DNA of 64,000 nucleotides from Veillonella sp. 3310 (GTDB lineage: Bacteria; Bacillota; Negativicutes; Veillonellales; Veillonellaceae). Both the position numbers and the translations under genes were made by a program. Of this stretch, positions 1 through 7,702 are shown piece after piece; position 1 is the first letter of the stretch; each line of letters opens with the position of its first letter. The notes below the pieces were generated by a model. The model worked only from the letters and a program-made list of their open reading frames with translations. It had not been told where the DNA came from and did no database searches. Location of the stretch: assembly GCF_003999875.1 (NCBI RefSeq), contig NZ_RQVJ01000001.1, positions 682,001-746,000 on the forward strand, written 5' to 3'.

Positions 1-778
1 AGTTACGAGCACCAAATTCAGGTACGCGATCACAGTTAGCAGCGATTTGTTGTAATTCTGCTTTACGAGTTGGGCAAGATGTTTGACTTGCTAATTCACG
101 AGCTTTTTCAGCATAGCGATGTGCGAATCGGATAGCTGCATTGTAAGAGATAATAACTGCATTGTAGAATTGTTTTTTCTTAATGCTGCTAGGATCATCT
201 TCATCTAATGCATGTAGCGCTGTAATAGTTTCTTCTAATACACCACGGAAACCTTTTGCTAAGATTTTGCCGTAGTCTACGTTTACGTGGCCTACACCTC
301 CGAAGAAGTAGTTACCTACTGTGAATACACCATTAGCGATACAGTCTTTTGTATCTGGTTCCATATAGGAATCTGCTAAGGAGTGAGTTGTTTTGCCTTC
401 CCAATATTTGAAAGCTTCATGCAATTCATGTTGTACTTTTTCAGAAATTTCAAATGGATCGGCCATACGTTTATGCATAGTATGGAATTCTTTTTCTACC
501 CAATCATAGGAGAATTCTGGGCAAATTTCTGTTGAGCGTGGGTTGATTGTGATAGAACCTACTACTAGTTCATTATCACGGATGGTCACTGGCAATTCGT
601 TAAAGATTTTTTCAACAGCTTTCGCACGACGGATAATCGTAGGTTGACCTTCGGTTTCCTTGTAGGATTCTGTAATTAAGACTGCACGTTCTGATTCGAC
701 CTGTGGTACAGCATCAATAATTACTTTTCTCAACTTTTCAATTCGTTCTGTTGGTTTACTAAATCCTCGTTCTAGCAT
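1..778 (-). CDS. Glycyl radical enzyme, PFL/dehydratase family (N-terminal part; gene runs off the left edge)
   Basis: The first 259 codons of a large enzyme, start ATG at 778 with an AGGAGG ribosome-binding site at 784-789. The N-terminal block with ITESYKETEG, then IIRRAKA and ELVVGS, matches the start of glycyl radical C-C/C-O/C-N lyases (pyruvate formate-lyase-2, glycerol dehydratase, hydroxyproline dehydratase relatives), which are usually about 800 residues. The catalytic Cys and C-terminal glycyl loop lie outside the window, so the substrate cannot be assigned. It is divergent from a BMC-domain gene across a 346-base gap. Several members of this enzyme class are packaged in bacterial microcompartments, so the pairing is suggestive. 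The family call is strong; a function beyond that is not supported. Confidence 0.85.
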   Translation of the reverse strand, partial: MLERGFSKPTERIEKLRKVIIDAVPQVESERAVLITESYKETEGQPTIIRRAKAVEKIFNELPVTIRDNELVVGSITINPRSTEICPEFSYDWVEKEFHTMHKRMADPFEISEKVQHELHEAFKYWEGKTTHSLADSYMEPDTKDCIANGVFTVGNYFFGGVGHVNVDYGKILAKGFRGVLEETITALHALDEDDPSSIKKKQFYNAVIISYNAAIRFAHRYAEKARELASQTSCPTRKAELQQIAANCDRVPEFGARN

Positions 779-1124
779 GTTTAACCTCCTTACAACGTCT
801 AAAAATAATTCATGCCTCTGTTCTATTCATGCAAAAACAGAATACTATGCATGCTTGTTAAGGAAATGGTATCACATTTCAGCGTAGAACTGATAAAAAT
901 TTACAATCCAAATTTTTGTAAAATACAAACCTTTATTTATTTGAAAAATTATATTAGTTATCATTTTATCTTTCAAAATAAGCATAAGTTATATGTGTTT
1001 TTAGTATACTTTGGTAATATTCAAACTTAACTACGGTAGTAAATACACCTCTTCTTTCTTCTCTATTGCTCTACATTATATTTCTCTTTATACTGAAAGT
1101 AATTATACGCAGGAGGTAATTACG
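779..1124. promoter_or_regulatory. Divergent intergenic region between the glycyl radical enzyme and BMC genes
   Basis: This 346-base AT-rich gap must hold promoters for both directions. A TATACT hexamer near 1000 could serve the plus-strand genes, but no convincing -35 was found. An operator-like palindrome, TTTGTAAAATACAAA, lies near 915-930. The segment is also open in one plus frame (812-1030), but that stretch has no ribosome-binding site and no recognisable product, so it is not called as a gene. Confidence 0.4.
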
Positions 1125-1661
1125 ATGGCATCAAATACGGCTATATGCCTTTGGGAAACCAATCGTATCGCATCTGGATTTGCTCTTTTAGATCAGTTAT
1201 TAAAAGACTACCCAATCTCTTTTGTCAAACATTACCGCATATGTCCTGGCAAAGCGTTCTTCATACTCATTGCAGACACAGATGTAGTACAGCAAATTGA
1301 ACAAATCTTGAGAGGCACAAAGCAGATTCAATACAAAATAATTACTGGCGTACATCCCGATGTACTTTCAGTATTTCAACAAAAACAAAAAATACCTACT
1401 GTCTCACACCTAGGTATCTATGAATGTTCCACTACAGTAGCTGTATTTCATTTAGCTAACCATCTAGCTTGGCATCACCAAGTTCATTTATTAAGTCTAC
1501 AAATTGGAATTGGTCTCTGTGGTAAAAGCATTCTTACTATCGCTGGTTCCTATAGTGATTTAAAAACCATTGAAATGAAATTATCAGAACGTTATCCTAA
1601 AGACATTGTGAGCTTTGCCAATATTTCAGAACCGTCAACAGAATTACTTACCTTATTATAG
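1125..1661 (+). CDS. Tandem BMC-domain (microcompartment shell-like) protein
   Basis: 178 residues from the ATG at 1125, chosen because AGGAGG sits 9 bases upstream; longer in-frame starts lack a site. The protein has two similar halves, about residues 1-75 and 95-170. Each opens with a hydrophobic strand followed by E-T/E-C (LWETNRIASGFALLDQLL and LGIYECSTTVAVFHLANHL) and closes with a ferredoxin-like beta-alpha unit, as in BMC domains. Two domains in one chain is the trimeric BMC-T layout. The sequence is divergent and lacks the usual K-rich edge motif, so assembly into a shell is unproven. It is the first gene of a three-gene plus-strand operon (8-base gap to the next) and is divergent from a glycyl radical enzyme gene. 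No other shell gene is in the window. Confidence 0.6.
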   Translation: MASNTAICLWETNRIASGFALLDQLLKDYPISFVKHYRICPGKAFFILIADTDVVQQIEQILRGTKQIQYKIITGVHPDVLSVFQQKQKIPTVSHLGIYECSTTVAVFHLANHLAWHHQVHLLSLQIGIGLCGKSILTIAGSYSDLKTIEMKLSERYPKDIVSFANISEPSTELLTLL

Positions 1662-1669
1662 GAGGTTCT

Positions 1670-3376
1670 ATGGAATCCATTCAGTCTTTACTAAAACAAG
1701 CCCATACACTCTGGCGTCAAGGCAATGAACAAGGCATGATCGACTATTTAGAAAAAGCCATCCATCTGTGCCGGATCCAAAAGAATGACAAAAAACTGAT
1801 TGAAATATTAAATGAATATAGTGGTTCTCTACGTAATGTAGGGCGCTATGATGATGCTATCGCCGCTATTGATGAGTCCCTACGGCTCTACGAAAAAAGC
1901 GATACTTATACACCACAAATATATGCTACTATTTTAATTAATCTAGGCAATACATACCGTGAAAAGAAATCCTATTATGAAGCGGAAACGCATCTATTGA
2001 AAGCAAAGGATATCTTTCAATCCGTTGGTGATTCATCCTATGCTTATATCGGATTGCTCAATAATTTATCACTTCTCTATCGTGATACAAACAATTACGA
2101 AACAGCTCATGAATTGCAATTAGAGGCAGTCCGCCTATTAGAGCCTACTGAATACCAAGTTCCCCTAGCTATTAGCTACAATAATTTATATGAAATCAGC
2201 AAGTATATCAAAGAAAAGCGAGATCTGTCTCCTCAAGTCTATCTAGATAAGGCTGCCTACATTTTACGTCGTGAGGTAGGTACAGAACACCCTATGTATG
2301 CGGCGGTGTTAAATAATCGAGCCGACTTTGAAATGGAACAACATCGCTACGATGTGGCACTGAATTTATATCGAGAAGCCCTTCCCATTGTGAAACATAA
2401 TTACGGTGTAGAAAGTCAAGCCTATCAATCTGTATTGCACAATCTTGAATATGTAAAAGACCTTATTAAAACACTGCAACAAGAAGTGCCCTGTCATCGC
2501 CAAACTGGCTTAGAACTAGGCAGAGAACTCGCTCACCAAGTAGCACAAGACATAGAGCTCAATCTACCTGACCTAGCTCCCTATATGTGCTTAGCTTTGG
2601 TCGGTACAGGATCGGAATGTTTAGGCTTTGATGATGCCATCTCTGAAGACCACGACTTTACCAAGCGATGTCAGCTCTTCTTACCAGCTGATATCTATGC
2701 AGCTAATAAAGAAAGCCTTCAGTCCTACTTTAAGAACTATGCCTATGGCACAGTACAAATTGAATGTATATCTGAATTTTACCAGCACTATACACTATAT
2801 CCTGAAGGGCCTCAGTGTGAAAAAGAGTTTCGCCGTGTCCCACAAGACTTGTTGTGCACCGCCACAAATGGTGAAGTTTTCCTAGATAACTTTGGATCTT
2901 TTACACATATTCGTCAGAGATTATTGGCCTACTATCCAGAAGATATTCGCCTTCGTAAAATTGCCTATGAATTAAACCAATTGGCTCAATCTGGGCAGTA
3001 CAACTTACCTCGTATGTTACAACGAGGCGACACCATTGCCGCAAGTTTAGCATTGCATCAATTTGTCCATCATTACATGCTACTCGTGCATTTATTCAAC
3101 AAATCCTATGCGCCATTCTACAAATGGCTTTATCGCCATAGTTGTGCCCTTCCTGTCTTAGGAAATACGGTCAAACATGGGATTGTAGAATTACTAAATG
3201 CCCCTATTACAGATACAAAATCTCACATTGATCGCTTATGTAATGCTATTATTCAAGAGTTACAACGCAACGGCTTAAGCACAAGTCCTATTGATTTCTT
3301 AACCTATCAAGCTAAAGAAGTCATTCAATGCATTCAAGATCCACTTCTCCGTAAAGAAGATTCTTGGGTAGAATAG
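1670..3376 (+). CDS. TPR protein with C-terminal DUF4037 nucleotidyltransferase-like domain
   Basis: 568 residues, ATG preceded by AGGAGG 6 bases upstream. Residues 1-270 are tetratricopeptide repeats; ATILINLGNTYREKKSYYEA and MYAAVLNNRADFEMEQHRYD are typical units. Residues 285-560 match DUF4037: the segment VGTGSECLGFDDAISEDHD resembles a polymerase-beta-type nucleotidyltransferase core (G-S followed by D-x-D), and the domain continues with a helical region. The substrate is unknown. It lies between the BMC gene and a DUF4125 gene with gaps of 8 and 10 bases, so the three are almost surely co-transcribed. TPRs suggest a protein-binding role; nucleotidyl transfer is an inference from the motif. 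Confidence 0.75.
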   Translation: MESIQSLLKQAHTLWRQGNEQGMIDYLEKAIHLCRIQKNDKKLIEILNEYSGSLRNVGRYDDAIAAIDESLRLYEKSDTYTPQIYATILINLGNTYREKKSYYEAETHLLKAKDIFQSVGDSSYAYIGLLNNLSLLYRDTNNYETAHELQLEAVRLLEPTEYQVPLAISYNNLYEISKYIKEKRDLSPQVYLDKAAYILRREVGTEHPMYAAVLNNRADFEMEQHRYDVALNLYREALPIVKHNYGVESQAYQSVLHNLEYVKDLIKTLQQEVPCHRQTGLELGRELAHQVAQDIELNLPDLAPYMCLALVGTGSECLGFDDAISEDHDFTKRCQLFLPADIYAANKESLQSYFKNYAYGTVQIECISEFYQHYTLYPEGPQCEKEFRRVPQDLLCTATNGEVFLDNFGSFTHIRQRLLAYYPEDIRLRKIAYELNQLAQSGQYNLPRMLQRGDTIAASLALHQFVHHYMLLVHLFNKSYAPFYKWLYRHSCALPVLGNTVKHGIVELLNAPITDTKSHIDRLCNAIIQELQRNGLSTSPIDFLTYQAKEVIQCIQDPLLRKEDSWVE

Positions 3377-3386
3377 GAGTTTTATT

Positions 3387-3959
3387 ATGAAAGACGATTT
3401 AATTATTTCTATCATTCAACAAGAATGGCCTCTCTTCACCAGTACGCAAAATGTAGACCATCGCTCACCTTGCCAAGATCAAATGGCTAACTTCATTGTA
3501 TCACGCCATGCCTATTGGTCTATGTACTCTACACCGGTTTTACAATCCTATTTGCACGATTTAGAAGTGGCACGCATGAAAGGCCATAACTTAGTAACTT
3601 TCAAATATGGATATATGATGGAAAGCACTCATCCCGATGAATTTTCAGCCATAAAAGATAAATTACCATCTATTTCTAACGCAAAATTGTCTTTAGTGAC
3701 TGCCATTATGGCCCTGTATATGAAGTGGGAATTAGATATCCAAGTAGAAATACCTGGATATGACACACACCATCGTCCTATCCAAGCAAAAGATAATTCC
3801 CTGACTCATACATCTGTGGAAACTTATATGACTGGAGAATTACAGTCATATTCAGAAAACACTTTAGAATGTATATTAGCTCATTTTTTACAGTGTAGTA
3901 AAAATGATCTAAACCCTGTACAAGAATATCTAAAAGCCCTACAAGCTGGAGCAAAGTGA
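3387..3959 (+). CDS. DUF4125 family protein
   Basis: 190 residues, ATG at 3387 after a TAGGAG site. The N-terminal half contains the features I associate with DUF4125: an early IIQQEWPLF helix, a CQDQMANF motif around residues 30-37, and a KYGYMMESTHP block around 75-85. There is no signal peptide or membrane segment and no known activity. It is the last gene of the plus-strand trio behind the BMC and TPR-DUF4037 genes. The hairpin at 3981-4004 follows. The family call is from memory of the family pattern, hence moderate confidence; the function is unknown. Confidence 0.65.
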   Translation: MKDDLIISIIQQEWPLFTSTQNVDHRSPCQDQMANFIVSRHAYWSMYSTPVLQSYLHDLEVARMKGHNLVTFKYGYMMESTHPDEFSAIKDKLPSISNAKLSLVTAIMALYMKWELDIQVEIPGYDTHHRPIQAKDNSLTHTSVETYMTGELQSYSENTLECILAHFLQCSKNDLNPVQEYLKALQAGAK

Positions 3960-3975
3960 TACATATAATAAACGC

Positions 3976-4004
3976 AAAAAAAGCCGTCACTACTGTGACG
4001 GCTT
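3976..4004. terminator. Bidirectional intrinsic terminator
   Basis: A perfect 10-bp stem, AAGCCGTCAC/GTGACGGCTT, with a 4-base loop lies between convergent genes. The U-tract is strong on the minus strand (seven A at 3976-3982) and short on the plus strand. Confidence 0.85.
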
Positions 4005-4027
4005 TCACTATGTGTCAGACTAGATAA

Positions 4028-5026
4028 TTAGTCAATATGGATACCATGGATTTCTTCAGCTAAACGTTTTAATGCTTCTACTGTACGAACGCCTGGTGTA
4101 ATTTCAGATAATTTTACACGAACGAAATGATTTTCTTGTACCGCTTTAATTGTTTGTAATTGAGGGTCAGCTTTAATTTTAGCTACTTTTTCTTGGAAAT
4201 CATCATCGTTGCGGATGGAATTACCATAGTCAGGAATGATGATATAATCAGGGTTTTGCTGTACTACAGTTTCCCAAGAACCTTTCGCCCAAGTTTTATC
4301 TACACCTAAACCACTCATTACATTATCAGCACCGATTAAACGTAATACGTTAGTTGTGTAACCTTCAAATACTGTGAAAGGTTGTCCATCTTGGGAATCA
4401 TATACGAATACACGTTTATGTGGAAGGTCTTTCAATTTAGCTTGTACTTTTTCTAACAAAGCACGTTGACCTTTTACCCATTCTTCTGCTTTTGCTTTCA
4501 CGCCGAAGATTTCACCTAATTTAATCATATCTTTGAAATTAGTTTCTAAGTCAGCTTGTGTAGATAAAGCAGACTCTGGAATCCAAATGTTTACTTTTTG
4601 AGCAATCATTTTATCTGCAGGGATACCTTCTTTACTAAAAGAATCTTCCCAACCTGTAGCGAAGTCAGGTTTTACAGACATAAACACTTCATAAGAAGGC
4701 CATTTTTCAGACAATACTTTTACTTTGCCATAGGCTTCTTGTAATGGTGGATAGATTTCTTCTTCTTGGAAAGCTGTTCCAGCCATTTTATCCTCCAAGC
4801 CTAATTGTAACATCATTTCTGTTGTAAATTGAGACATGGATACGGCATGTTTAGGAGATTCTTTCACAACAAATTCTGTTTGTTTGCCTTCAAATGTTTG
4901 ATTCCAAGTCACTTCTGTGCCAGTTTTCGCTTGTTCTTTTTCAGAACCACAGCCTGCTACTGCCAAAGCACCACATACTAAAGCTGTTAATACAAAGCCT
5001 TTAGATTGTTTCCAATTACTTAACAT
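4028..5026 (-). CDS. ABC importer substrate-binding lipoprotein, iron-chelate/cobalamin class
   Basis: 332 residues with a lipoprotein signal peptide: lipobox LAVAGC with the lipidated Cys at residue 26. The mature part has the class III binding-protein layout: a first lobe beginning at PKHAVSMSQFTTEMMLQLGL, a long linking helix (about 180-205), and a second lobe with the VLRLIGADNVMSG segment typical of BtuF/FhuD/FepB relatives. It is the last gene of a permease-ATPase-binding-protein operon, 22 bases after the ATPase gene. The ligand could be a ferric chelate, haem or cobalamin; sequence alone does not decide. Confidence 0.88.
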   Translation of the reverse strand: MLSNWKQSKGFVLTALVCGALAVAGCGSEKEQAKTGTEVTWNQTFEGKQTEFVVKESPKHAVSMSQFTTEMMLQLGLEDKMAGTAFQEEEIYPPLQEAYGKVKVLSEKWPSYEVFMSVKPDFATGWEDSFSKEGIPADKMIAQKVNIWIPESALSTQADLETNFKDMIKLGEIFGVKAKAEEWVKGQRALLEKVQAKLKDLPHKRVFVYDSQDGQPFTVFEGYTTNVLRLIGADNVMSGLGVDKTWAKGSWETVVQQNPDYIIIPDYGNSIRNDDDFQEKVAKIKADPQLQTIKAVQENHFVRVKLSEITPGVRTVEALKRLAEEIHGIHID

Positions 5027-5048
5027 AATCTTCCCTTTCTTACCTTAA

Positions 5049-5792
5049 TTAGTAATATAAATGATACACGCCCTCTTCCATAGACACATGGAAAGGCACT
5101 TCAAAAATAGGCTCTAGCAACTCTGGGGTTAACACCTCTTGTGGGGCCCCCGTTTTTAACACTTTGCCATCTTTCATCAATACGATGTGATCACAATAGC
5201 GCGCCGCTAGATTTAGGTCATGGAGAACTACAATACTTGTACCCGAAAAGTTTTGCAATTCTTTCATAAGCGCTACCTTGTATTTCATGTCTAGATGATT
5301 TGTTGGTTCATCTAACAGTAATACCTCTGTTTGTTGTGTCAATGCTTTTGCAATGAACACCCGTTGCCGTTCACCGCCCGACAAATGTCCCATTTCTTCT
5401 TCTGCCAAGTGAGATACCCCCACTTGATCCATATAGGATTGGGCAATGGCAACATCTTCTGATGTATAATTTCCAAAATGACTTTTATAAGGATATCGCC
5501 CCATAAGCACAATATCTTTCACTAAAAAATCATCAATCATAGCATCATGCATTTGTGCTAGCACTGCCACTTTCCGTGAAAAGGTGGGGCCATCAATAGT
5601 TTGTAAAGGCACACCATCTAATGTAATCGCATCGGTGGGGTGCAATTGACTTAAATGTCCAAGGAGTGTCGATTTACCACAACCATTAGGTCCAATGATA
5701 GCCGTCATTTTATGTTTAGGAAAGCTGAGCTTCACATCATCTAAAATTTGTCGTTTTCCATAGGAAAAGGACAAAGAATTTACCTCGTACAT
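5049..5792 (-). CDS. ABC transporter ATP-binding protein, iron-chelate/cobalamin class
   Basis: 247 residues. Walker A GPNGCGKST is at residues 34-42, signature LSGGERQR near 138, and Walker B VLLLDEPTNHLD shortly after, followed by an H-loop in VVLHDLNLAARYCDH. The NLAARYCDH segment is typical of the FepC/BtuD/FhuC family. It lies 15 bases after the permease gene and 22 bases before the binding-protein gene, so the three form one importer. The start is supported by an AGGAGG-like site in TAGGAGGGACT. Confidence 0.93.
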   Translation of the reverse strand: MYEVNSLSFSYGKRQILDDVKLSFPKHKMTAIIGPNGCGKSTLLGHLSQLHPTDAITLDGVPLQTIDGPTFSRKVAVLAQMHDAMIDDFLVKDIVLMGRYPYKSHFGNYTSEDVAIAQSYMDQVGVSHLAEEEMGHLSGGERQRVFIAKALTQQTEVLLLDEPTNHLDMKYKVALMKELQNFSGTSIVVLHDLNLAARYCDHIVLMKDGKVLKTGAPQEVLTPELLEPIFEVPFHVSMEEGVYHLYY

Positions 5793-5807
5793 AGTCCCTC
5801 CTATTGT

Positions 5808-6806
5808 CTAACCTTGATGACGGTATCTCGTCATAATAATCCAAATAAATAGCGGTGCCCCTAGTAAGGATGTCAATACTCCGATAGGAATTTCTTCGGG
5901 GCTATACATAGCTCGTGAAAGTACATCCGCCCAGATCATCACAATACTACCAATGAGTGGCGCAAAAATCAGTAATCGTCCATGTTTAGGGCCCCCAACC
6001 ATGCGCGCCAAGTGCGGAATAATAAGGCCCATAAAGCCTACTACCCCTACTTTTGCTACTAAGGTAGCGATAGCCACAGATGATACGATGACCATAGATA
6101 ATTGCAAGGATTTCACAGATAAGCCCATTTGCTTCGCTTCTTGTTGCCCTAATAAGAGGACATCAAAATCCTGTTTATACATGTACATATAGAGCATCAA
6201 CAAACCAATGATAATGGCTGTTAATGGTAAGTCTCTCCACTGAATGCCTGCAAAACTACCGAGCAACCAGAACATAGCACTTCGTACTTGTGCTTCATGC
6301 TTCGCTCCATAAATGATCATCATCGTAATGGATGAAAAAATACCTGTCATGCCCATGCCGATTAAAATTAATTTCACTGGACTTTGGCTACGTCCCACAC
6401 AGAGTAACACCAACAAGATGGAAATACCCGCTCCCAAAGCCGCAAAGAATGGCACATTATAGGATGCCAAAAATGGTAAGCCCCCCATAATGATAGCAAA
6501 GACTGCCCCTGTACTAGCCCCTGACGAGACACCTAGTACATAGGGATCGGCTAGTGCATTTCGTGTTACCGTTTGCATTAGAACCCCTACTAAAGATAAT
6601 CCAATCCCTGTTAGCACGGAATACAACAACCTTGGCAATCGAATATCTTGCACAATGGTGCTCAACATATTCATCTCATCTGTTGGCACCGGACTGGTAA
6701 ATGCCTGGTACATATCCCACACCGGTATAAAAGAAGCCCCAAATTGAGGAGCTACTACGAGTGAAATGACCAGTAAGATTAGTAATCCTACAATTTTTAA
6801 TTTCAT
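5808..6806 (-). CDS. ABC transporter permease, FecCD/BtuC family
   Basis: 332 residues, almost entirely hydrophobic with about nine to ten predicted membrane spans, the usual size for FecCD-type permeases. Family landmarks include RLPRLLYSVLTGIGLSLVG in the first third, NALADPYVLGVSSGAS near residue 90, and GFMGLIIPHLARM near residue 255, which contains the coupling helix contacting the ATPase. It is the first gene of the importer operon. Its ATG follows AAAGGG and a leader of about 108 bases carrying a terminator-like hairpin and a second structured hairpin. Confidence 0.93.
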   Translation of the reverse strand: MKLKIVGLLILLVISLVVAPQFGASFIPVWDMYQAFTSPVPTDEMNMLSTIVQDIRLPRLLYSVLTGIGLSLVGVLMQTVTRNALADPYVLGVSSGASTGAVFAIIMGGLPFLASYNVPFFAALGAGISILLVLLCVGRSQSPVKLILIGMGMTGIFSSITMMIIYGAKHEAQVRSAMFWLLGSFAGIQWRDLPLTAIIIGLLMLYMYMYKQDFDVLLLGQQEAKQMGLSVKSLQLSMVIVSSVAIATLVAKVGVVGFMGLIIPHLARMVGGPKHGRLLIFAPLIGSIVMIWADVLSRAMYSPEEIPIGVLTSLLGAPLFIWIIMTRYRHQG

Positions 6807-6840
6807 GTTATACGCCCTTTAACTATACCCAATATACGCT

Positions 6841-6873
6841 TAGGAGTTTCCCTCACGAATGTCGTGCCTCCTA
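6841..6873 (-). promoter_or_regulatory. Structured leader hairpin of the importer operon
   Basis: The transcript can fold an outer stem TAGGAG/CTCCTA around an inner stem CACGA/TCGTG with a CAT loop, leaving an unpaired AGGGAAA strand. It lies 35 bases before the permease start. I do not recognise it as a known riboswitch; no B12-box is visible. Confidence 0.5.
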
Positions 6874-6877
6874 CAGT

Positions 6878-6909
6878 AAAAAAAGAGCAACCTATTGTGG
6901 GCGCTCTTT
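6878..6909 (-). terminator. Terminator-like hairpin in the leader of the importer operon
   Basis: Stem AAAGAGC/GCTCTTT with a 14-base loop, followed on the minus strand by a run of T. It lies just downstream of a promoter, so it is either the end of the upstream YgbA-like transcript or an attenuator of the importer. Confidence 0.65.
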
Positions 6910-6920
6910 TGTCTATCTAT

Positions 6921-6950
6921 AGTATACTATAATTTTCGATATAGTGTAAA
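6921..6950 (-). promoter_or_regulatory. Putative promoter of the importer operon
   Basis: On the minus strand TTTACA (6945-6950) and TATACT (6921-6926) are separated by 18 bases. This is a good housekeeping-sigma match about 115 bases before the permease start. Confidence 0.6.
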
Positions 6951-7006
6951 GGTTTTCTCTTGATTTTTAACACGTCACAATTCTCATGACATATTATTGT
7001 CACATA

Positions 7007-7375
7007 TTATTTCAACAGACCTTTTCCTAATAATATGTGTCGTATCGTCATAATCGGATGTATCCACAACATGCGAGGACCACTGTAGCGCATGACTTCT
7101 TTAATTCGTTCCCGATAGGTCGGTGCGTAACAATGTGTTTTGCACATAGCACAAAATGTTTTTTCTTCCATATGCGGGCATCGCTCTACCCTTGATTCTG
7201 CATAGCGCATCAATTCTGCACAGCTTTCACAGAGAGCACCGGACTTACATCCATGCTGCCCTTTGCAATAGATTTCTATCATCTTGCGCACAGTTTTTAA
7301 TTCCTTCATGCGCTTATCTTCCACAGTTCTTTGTTTTTGTATCCCTTGATTCACTACTAACACCTCAGCTATCAT
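7007..7375 (-). CDS. YgbA-like protein (nitrous oxide-stimulated promoter family)
   Basis: 122 residues, cysteine-rich. The pattern KMIEIYCKGQHGC, LCESCAELMRYAESRVERCP, FCAMCKTHCY and IREVMRYSGPRMLWIHP closely follows the YgbA family, whose cysteines are thought to hold a metal or Fe-S centre. In E. coli the gene is induced under nitrosative stress; a role here is inference. The start is uncertain: a GTG at 7354 has GAGG 8 bases upstream, better than the site before the ATG at 7375. It precedes the iron/cobalamin importer on the same strand. Confidence 0.8.
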   Translation of the reverse strand: MIAEVLVVNQGIQKQRTVEDKRMKELKTVRKMIEIYCKGQHGCKSGALCESCAELMRYAESRVERCPHMEEKTFCAMCKTHCYAPTYRERIKEVMRYSGPRMLWIHPIMTIRHILLGKGLLK

Positions 7376-7702
7376 CTTTTAATCTATGCCCCTATCAACT
7401 ACGTATACATATAATTCATACTCATTTCACTGTATCTTATAAATCATTCATCTAGATGTATACTCATTTTACCATAGTCACTGGCTGAGAGTCTTTATAA
7501 TTCATCACAAAAATCCGATATCTCTAGCAATGCTAGATATAGATTAAGTAGGCTCAATTCACTTTCATAAAAAAATAAAGGAAAGTGAGTACCACATACT
7601 CAACCTTCCTCTATCATGCAATACATCTATAATATTCCTTATAGAATATTACGCTCATTTTTTTCTCTATGCTATAAGGTCTATTCGTAGTCCCCTTATC
7701 GT
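7376..7702. other. Intergenic region between the DUF554 and YgbA-like genes
   Basis: A 327-base AT-rich gap. It holds the terminator of the DUF554 operon (7570-7610) and presumably the YgbA promoter. Apart from a short near-palindrome TCTAGCAATGCTAGA near 7522-7536, nothing else stands out. Confidence 0.5.
7570..7610 (-). terminator. Terminator of the thyA-to-DUF554 operon
   Basis: Minus-strand hairpin: AGGAAGGTTGAGTA pairs imperfectly with TACTCACTTTCCT, and the stem is followed by TTTATTTTTTT. Confidence 0.75.

Noticed and set aside
812-1030. 72-codon plus-strand reading frame in the divergent intergenic region
   Set aside because: No ribosome-binding site, AT-rich low-complexity product, and it lies where promoters for both neighbours must be.
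6807-6950. Cobalamin riboswitch in front of the ABC importer
   Set aside because: No B12 box or matching helices were seen; the leader is too short.
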